10,171 nt of DNA from CAYJAD01 sp964371225 (GTDB taxonomy: Bacteria; Desulfobacterota; Desulfovibrionia; Desulfovibrionales; Desulfovibrionaceae): NCBI GenBank assembly GCA_964371225.1, contig CAYJNA010000087.1:1-10171 (forward strand), given 5' to 3'. Shown piece after piece: positions 6,470-10,171 of the stretch. The first letter of the stretch is position 1; every line of letters starts with the position of its first letter. A model generated the notes under the pieces. The model searched no databases, had not been told where the DNA came from, and saw only the letters and a list, made by a program, of their open reading frames with translations. The translations under genes and the position numbers were made by a program.

Positions 6470-6781
6470 CTATTCAACAATTTTATCGCCAGAAATGCTA
6501 ATGCTATGACCTTCGCCAGCATCAAGCTCCATGGAGTATGCGCCTTCAGGCTTTTTAATGGTAAGTTCGCTATTGGCGTCTAATGCCAAAGTTTCAACCA
6601 CTTTACCAGCGCCGTCTTTCACATGAACCTTCACGCCAGAGGCTGAGGAACCGTCAGAAAAGCCACCTTGGCACATGATGGTGCCGTCACCATTGTCAAA
6701 GCAATCAAAAATGGGGCTATGCGCCATGGCAAAGGTGGGTAAGCTGAGTACAAGGGCAGCTGCTAAAAGAGATTTTTTCAT
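6470..6781 (-). CDS. small secreted CbiL/NikL-like protein, first copy
   Basis: The 103-residue protein has a signal peptide (residues 1-20, ending TFAMA), giving a mature N-terminus of His21-Ser22. Next come Cys27 and Cys37, FDNGDG, CQGGFSDGSSASG, KDGAGKVVETL and LDAGEGHSISI with His92. The last motifs match the pattern I know from CbiL/NikL subunits of nickel/cobalt ECF importers (a strand with GKVL, then DAGEGH). GGAGG stands about seven bases before the ATG. The gene lies 55 bases after feoB with no terminator between, and 45 bases before the DUF4198 gene, so the order is feoA-feoB-cbiL-like-cbiK-like. The second copy at 5150-5470 shares the same cysteine spacing and C-terminal His. Function is inferred as periplasmic metal binding or presentation. 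Confidence 0.8.
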   Translation of the reverse strand: MKKSLLAAALVLSLPTFAMAHSPIFDCFDNGDGTIMCQGGFSDGSSASGVKVHVKDGAGKVVETLALDANSELTIKKPEGAYSMELDAGEGHSISISGDKIVE

Positions 6782-6836
6782 TTTTTCCTCCGATGAAAAT
6801 AATATAAATTTGCGTAATGCACTGTGTTATGCTGAG

Positions 6837-9296
6837 CTACGCTTTATGCGCATCTCGAGCGGGAATAAAGCCTAGCATAATGACTGCTGCTAGGCAGAGG
6901 CCGTAAAATGTCCACATGGCTTCAGTGCCACTGAGCCCTAATAATTTACCGCCGCTATATACCAATGTGGCCACTATAAGACCTATGGTCATTTGAAATA
7001 CTATGGAAAAAAGCATCCATTTGGTTGACCCTGTTTGACTGCGCACCATCATGGAAGCTGGCAAACAAGGAGGGTATAAAGACATGAAAAGCATGAGTGC
7101 TAACGCATGTAAGGGGGTAAAGCCTAGGGCTTCAAAATTCTTACCCACTTGACTACCTTCAAAACCATATAAGGCTCCCAAGGTGGCGGCACTGTTTTCT
7201 TTTGCCGCAAGGGCAGACAATAAAGCTATGTTGATACGCCAGTTAAAGCCAGCACCTGCTGTGATAAATTCTAAAGCTTTACCGGCTCTTCCAAGATAGC
7301 TATGTTCAAAACGCTCTTGGCGAATTTCGCGGCGTAATGTTTTTCTTTTGCTGTCTAAAGTGCGTAAAGCTGAGGCAAGTTTTTTACCATCCTTACCCTT
7401 ACGTAATGCAATGGAAGCGTACACGGGTGAAGACTTTAACACTTCATCGTTAACAGCACTGGCTTGCTCTTGTGTGAGGCCACGCTTTTGTACGCGCAAG
7501 TTCTCTTGAAAGCGAATAAGCGGTAAAATATCAGCCTTAGTGAACGTATCTGCCAATGCAGTAGCGGCCACTGCCTTCATGAAGGCATCTTCTATTTTTT
7601 GCTGCTCTTTTTCATAGTGAGCCAAGCGCTCATCTGAAAGATTGGGGAAGGATACAAGGGCAAATACCACCGTGGAAACAGCCACAACAATGGTGAGAAT
7701 ACGCTTAATAAATACCCAAATACGGAATAAAGTTTCTTGTAATACATTGCGCCATATGGGCATATGATAGGAAGGTAACTCAATGATGAAAGGAGCCGAG
7801 GGTCTGCCCTTCAACACACTTAAGTTTAAGCATTTTGCCACAATAAGTGCCATAAGAAGAGTGATGGTTCCCATGAAAAACATGGTACTGCCTGCCTCCG
7901 CTGCAAAGAAACCGCTGATAAGCAATAAATATAAAGGCACCTTGGCAAGGCAATTCATCATGGGCACCACTAAAATGGTGGTAAAACGTGCCCTTTCGTC
8001 AGGAATAGCCTTGGTAGCCACCACACCGGGAATGGCGCAGCCGCCCACATAAACACCGCCAAGAATTAAAGGCAAAGTAGATTGCCCGTGTAAACCATAG
8101 GAATGGAAAACTTTATCTAAGATAAAAGCAATACGTGCCAAATACCCACTGCCTTCCAATATATATACAAAGGAAAACATTAAGAAAAAGATGGGAATAT
8201 AGTTTAGCACCGCAGTCATACTCTTCACTACCCACTCCACTAAGGAACGTAAAAGCGGGTCTTCTAAAAAGCCCTGATGGGGTAATACAGAAGAAATGTA
8301 GGTTTCAAGACTTGCCCATATCGGCCACACTTTGGCAGCTAAAATATTACCATATGTCACAGAAACATGATAAAAAGCAAAGAGCACAAGGAAGAGACAT
8401 ATGGGCCCCAAAAAGCGATGGCACACGATGGCATCCACTTTTTCTGTGAAAGACAAAGGCTGCGCCCCATCCACTTTTTTGGCATGCAAAACTTCATCAC
8501 TCAAAGCACGTGCCTGTGCATGTCTTGTGGCGGCTATATGCGCCACTGTATGTACGCTCACATCCTTGGCAGCTTGCCCTGCATGCTGTGCAACTATTTC
8601 TTCAATATTGGCCGGACAAGAAGGATTATTGCGTAATGTTTCCAATACGGCACTGTCTTCTTCTAGTAATTTAATGGCTAACCAGCGTTTGGGGTAATGT
8701 AACGCTTGGCCTACGGGCTCCACTTGAGCTGCCAATGCTTCTATGTGTTTTTCCAATACACCATAATCAAGAGGTTTGCTTGCAAGTTCCGGTGTATTTT
8801 CTGTGTATTTGGCAATGAGGTCAAAAAGTTGTTTTTTTCCTTCTGTTTTGGCATTGGTGGCTTGCACAGGTACCACAGGAATACCCAGTTTTTCCGAAAG
8901 CAAGTCCACGTCGATGACAAGGCCACGCCTTTTGGCCACATCCATCATATTAAGTGCCAAAATTACAGGGCGCCCCATTTCTAATAATTGTAGTACGAAG
9001 TACAAACCCTTATTAAGTGTGGAAGCATCCACCACGGCTACCACCACATCTGGTTTATCATTTAAGATAAAGTCACGTGCAGCTTTTTCTTCAGGAGAAT
9101 ACGATGTAAAGGCATAGGTTCCGGGTAAGTCCACCACAGAAATTTTTTGCCCATCAATAACACAAGTGCCACCCAATTTTTCTACAGTAACACCGGGATA
9201 GTTCGCCACATACTGACGCGCCCCTGTGATGAGATTAAAGAGTGTTGACTTACCGCAGTTGGGCTGCCCAGCAAGAGCTAATAATTTATTGGCCAT
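6837..9296 (-). CDS. feoB: ferrous iron transporter FeoB
   Basis: FeoB is the inner-membrane Fe2+ importer with a cytosolic GTPase domain. This 819-residue protein shows G1 GQPNCGKS (10-17), G2 around Thr37 in YPGVTVEK, G3 DLPG (56-59) and G4 NMMD (116-119). A helical linker and, from about residue 292, the membrane core with two Gate domains follow. The three pore cysteines known in the family are present: GGC (about 419), NC (about 448) and PPC (about 743). It is longer than the ~770 residues of enterobacterial FeoB because a charged, mostly soluble stretch of about 110 residues (about 550-662) lies between a membrane helix and SYLGRAGKALEF. The ATG at 9296 is chosen because the G1 motif should start about nine residues in. 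It overlaps feoA by 11 bases, with GAGG upstream, which implies coupled translation. An ATG further upstream would duplicate feoA sequence in another frame. Confidence 0.96.
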   Translation of the reverse strand: MANKLLALAGQPNCGKSTLFNLITGARQYVANYPGVTVEKLGGTCVIDGQKISVVDLPGTYAFTSYSPEEKAARDFILNDKPDVVVAVVDASTLNKGLYFVLQLLEMGRPVILALNMMDVAKRRGLVIDVDLLSEKLGIPVVPVQATNAKTEGKKQLFDLIAKYTENTPELASKPLDYGVLEKHIEALAAQVEPVGQALHYPKRWLAIKLLEEDSAVLETLRNNPSCPANIEEIVAQHAGQAAKDVSVHTVAHIAATRHAQARALSDEVLHAKKVDGAQPLSFTEKVDAIVCHRFLGPICLFLVLFAFYHVSVTYGNILAAKVWPIWASLETYISSVLPHQGFLEDPLLRSLVEWVVKSMTAVLNYIPIFFLMFSFVYILEGSGYLARIAFILDKVFHSYGLHGQSTLPLILGGVYVGGCAIPGVVATKAIPDERARFTTILVVPMMNCLAKVPLYLLLISGFFAAEAGSTMFFMGTITLLMALIVAKCLNLSVLKGRPSAPFIIELPSYHMPIWRNVLQETLFRIWVFIKRILTIVVAVSTVVFALVSFPNLSDERLAHYEKEQQKIEDAFMKAVAATALADTFTKADILPLIRFQENLRVQKRGLTQEQASAVNDEVLKSSPVYASIALRKGKDGKKLASALRTLDSKRKTLRREIRQERFEHSYLGRAGKALEFITAGAGFNWRINIALLSALAAKENSAATLGALYGFEGSQVGKNFEALGFTPLHALALMLFMSLYPPCLPASMMVRSQTGSTKWMLFSIVFQMTIGLIVATLVYSGGKLLGLSGTEAMWTFYGLCLAAVIMLGFIPARDAHKA

Positions 9297-9516
9297 CGAT
9301 GGAAACCTCAACATATTGTGCTTCAGAACGGCGTAAGGCCACATGATAGCCGCCTATACGAACTTGAATGGGATCCGCAAGAGGAGCAGTACGCACAAAA
9401 TCAATCTTAGTTCCGGGGCAAATACCCATATCATAAAGCCTTTGACGCAAAGAACCGGTAACAGAAATTTCTGTCACCAATAAACTTCCTGGCTCTTTTA
9501 TATCGTTTAAAGTCAT
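9286..9516 (-). CDS. feoA: ferrous iron transport protein FeoA
   Basis: This is a 76-residue cytoplasmic SH3-like protein of normal FeoA length. It has the family pattern GSLRQRLYDMGICPGTKIDFVRTAPLADPIQVRIGGYHVALRRSEA, in which the MGxxPG turn and the xxxPLxDPIxVxxxG strand are characteristic. FeoA is needed for full FeoB activity and probably touches its GTPase domain. AGAGG precedes the ATG by about six bases. It is the first gene of the feo unit, its end overlaps feoB, and a Fur-box-like promoter lies about 90 bases upstream. Confidence 0.94.
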   Translation of the reverse strand: MTLNDIKEPGSLLVTEISVTGSLRQRLYDMGICPGTKIDFVRTAPLADPIQVRIGGYHVALRRSEAQYVEVSIDGQ

Positions 9517-9609
9517 GCTGCACCTCTATAACGTAAAATAGTGAAGGCGTAAAAAACATCACCAATACCCCACTACATACACATAGGCCATGGGATAGCG
9601 GCGCAAATC

Positions 9610-9638
9610 ACAGTACAGAGAATGAAAACGATTGTCAA
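9610..9638 (-). promoter_or_regulatory. proximal feo promoter
   Basis: On the minus strand, a perfect TTGACA (9638-9633) is followed after 17 bases by TACTGT (9615-9610), a weak -10. Transcription would start near 9603, giving an ~87-base leader before feoA. The -35 box overlaps the Fur-like palindrome, which fits iron repression. Confidence 0.45.
9623..9637. promoter_or_regulatory. Fur-box-like palindrome upstream of feoAB
   Basis: TGAAAACGATTGTCA matches the 7-1-7 Fur consensus TGATAATnATTATCA at 11 of 14 positions. It matches the TGAAAATnATTTTCA variant that I recall for delta-proteobacteria at 12 of 14. It overlaps the -35 of the proximal feo promoter, so Fur bound to Fe2+ would block transcription. 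Site assignment rests on consensus and position only. Confidence 0.6.
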
Positions 9639-9759
9639 TCTTATTTTCGTATACACGAGGCAAACACGCAAAAAAAGTAGTTTGAAAAGCCTCAATTTTG
9701 CTAAAAAGATGGAGATTTACCACAAAGCTCTTTCTTTTCACCATGGGAAATATTTTAAT

Positions 9760-9788
9760 ATTTTATAAAAGCAGACTTTTATAGCCAA
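9760..9788 (-). promoter_or_regulatory. possible distal feo promoter with palindromic spacer
   Basis: On the minus strand, TTGGCT (9788-9783) and TAAAAT (9765-9760) are 17 bases apart. A perfect 8-bp inverted repeat, TATAAAAG-CAGA-CTTTTATA (9764-9783), fills the spacer and could be an operator. Transcription would run toward feoA. The AT-richness makes chance likely, so support is weak. Confidence 0.3.
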
Positions 9789-9806
9789 GGAAGCTTCATC
9801 CACATG

Positions 9807-9948
9807 AAGGGTTCTGCACAATTGAAAAATCGTGGATTGTTTCGTCGCTACGCTTCTCGCAATGATTTGGTATTACAACGAAAGTCATTGCGAGCGAAGC
9901 GAAGCAATCCATGTATTTTAGCAGTATTAAGAATTATGCAGAACTCTT
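9807..9948. repeat. nested inverted-repeat element, REP/MITE-like
   Basis: Two pairs of arms are nested. The outer arms AAGGGTTCTGCACAATT (9807-9823) and its inverse at 9932-9948 match at 15 of 17 positions. The inner arms are 9833-9866 (TGGATTGTTTCG...CTCGCAATGAT) and 9883-9910, whose reverse complement reads TGGATTGCTTCGCTTCGCTC then GCAATGAC. The left inner arm carries about six extra bases. The whole can fold into one long hairpin. Sequences of the TGGATTGCTTCG...CGCAATGAC type recur, as I recall, as dispersed repeats in many unrelated bacterial genomes. No coding capacity was seen. Its limits are inferred from the outer arms. Confidence 0.75.
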
Positions 9949-9966
9949 AAAACGCTTACCCAAAGT

Positions 9967-9997
9967 AAAAGGCATACTACAAAGTAGCATGCCTTTT
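9967..9997 (-). terminator. intrinsic terminator of the right-edge gene
   Basis: A 14-bp stem (9997-9984 with 9980-9967; core AAGGCATGCTAC) with a three-base loop contains one position that is G·U on the minus strand but a mismatch on the plus strand. A TTTTACTTT tract follows on the minus strand. It lies 36 bases downstream of the stop codon at 10034. Confidence 0.85.
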
Positions 9998-10033
9998 AAC
10001 ACTTAAATCAATAACATGTTATATTATAGCATG

Positions 10034-10171
10034 TTAGTTACCAAAATAAATAGTAATGCCGTCGTAGGTATATTCACTACTACTACCTATCTCGCTAGTT
10101 ACATCTTTATCATGGATAAACAAAGTATCGCCTTCAGCTGCATTAAAGTCTGTAATGGTTAGTTCACCAAA
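10034..10171 (-). CDS. C-terminal end of a probable RTX/type I secretion substrate (partial)
   Basis: Only the last 45 codons and the stop lie in the window; the rest continues past the right edge. The translation starts FGELTITDFNAAEGDTLFIH and ends with SSSEYTYDGITIYFGN. The pattern ITDFNAAEGDTLFI is typical of the C-terminal targeting region of RTX-like proteins exported by type I systems, where a D-F-(N/D)-x-x-x-GD-x-L stretch follows the calcium-binding repeats, and the protein ends in short hydrophobic strands with few charges. No glycine-rich nonapeptide is visible in this fragment, so the assignment is tentative. A terminator follows directly. Confidence 0.6.
   Translation of the reverse strand, partial: FGELTITDFNAAEGDTLFIHDKDVTSEIGSSSEYTYDGITIYFGN

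Larger units (their letters stand above)
9517..10033. other. 517-bp intergenic region between feoA and the right-edge gene
   Basis: It holds the proximal and possible distal feo promoters, the Fur-like site, the nested hairpin repeat and a terminator. Between 9640 and 9759 I see only AT-rich DNA. A 61-codon minus-strand reading frame (9559-9744) crosses the promoter and lacks a ribosome-binding site, so I do not call it a gene. Confidence 0.6.

Noticed and set aside
9559..9744. A 61-codon minus-strand reading frame upstream of feoA
   Set aside because: It has no ribosome-binding site, and the Fur-like site and proximal promoter lie inside it. Its composition looks like non-coding DNA, and the product has no recognisable motif.

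Overview
The window comes from a moderately low-GC bacterial chromosome. It carries FeoAB, secreted proteins resembling CbiK/NikK and CbiL/NikL, and an ABC transporter with a DUF4857-like partner. The FeoB membrane core contains the motif AAKENSAATLGALYG. In my judgement this points to Desulfobacterota, possibly a gut Desulfovibrionaceae, but no ribosomal RNA or other marker gene is present to confirm it.

Layout. (1) Positions 1-1235 hold one plus-strand gene for a low-specificity L-threonine aldolase, with a recognisable promoter. It ends in a strong bidirectional terminator shared with the convergent gene to its right. (2) Positions 1249-2063 hold a minus-strand gene with its own promoter. 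It encodes a 250-residue cytoplasmic protein made of near-identical tandem modules, each with a RLHSYNIECxxCG motif, and I do not recognise the family. (3) Positions 2142-9800 are a minus-strand metal-transport locus in two units. The upstream unit is feoA-feoB, a small secreted CbiL/NikL-like protein, and a DUF4198 (CbiK/NikK-like) secreted protein. It has a Fur-box-like palindrome in front and a G-rich intrinsic terminator behind (5544-5576). The downstream unit starts with a second copy of the small secreted protein, followed by an ABC ATPase, an ABC permease and a DUF4857-like membrane-anchored protein. It ends in another terminator (2142-2172). (4) Positions 9517-10033 are non-coding: feo control elements, a ~142-bp nested hairpin repeat and a terminator. 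(5) The right edge holds the C-terminal 45 codons of a minus-strand gene, probably an RTX/type I secretion substrate.

How the genes may work together. FeoB, supported by FeoA, imports Fe2+ across the inner membrane under probable Fur control. The two proteins encoded after feoB resemble periplasmic parts of ECF-type nickel/cobalt importers (CbiK/NikK and CbiL/NikL), yet no CbiM/NikM, CbiQ or CbiO is present here, so they may serve FeoB instead. The second unit repeats the CbiL-like component and joins it to an ABC system of unknown substrate. All three secreted proteins are predicted to start with histidine after signal-peptide removal, which suggests metal binding at the amino terminus. The strongest candidates for something undescribed are this hybrid Feo/CbiKL/ABC-DUF4857 locus and the CxxC repeat protein.
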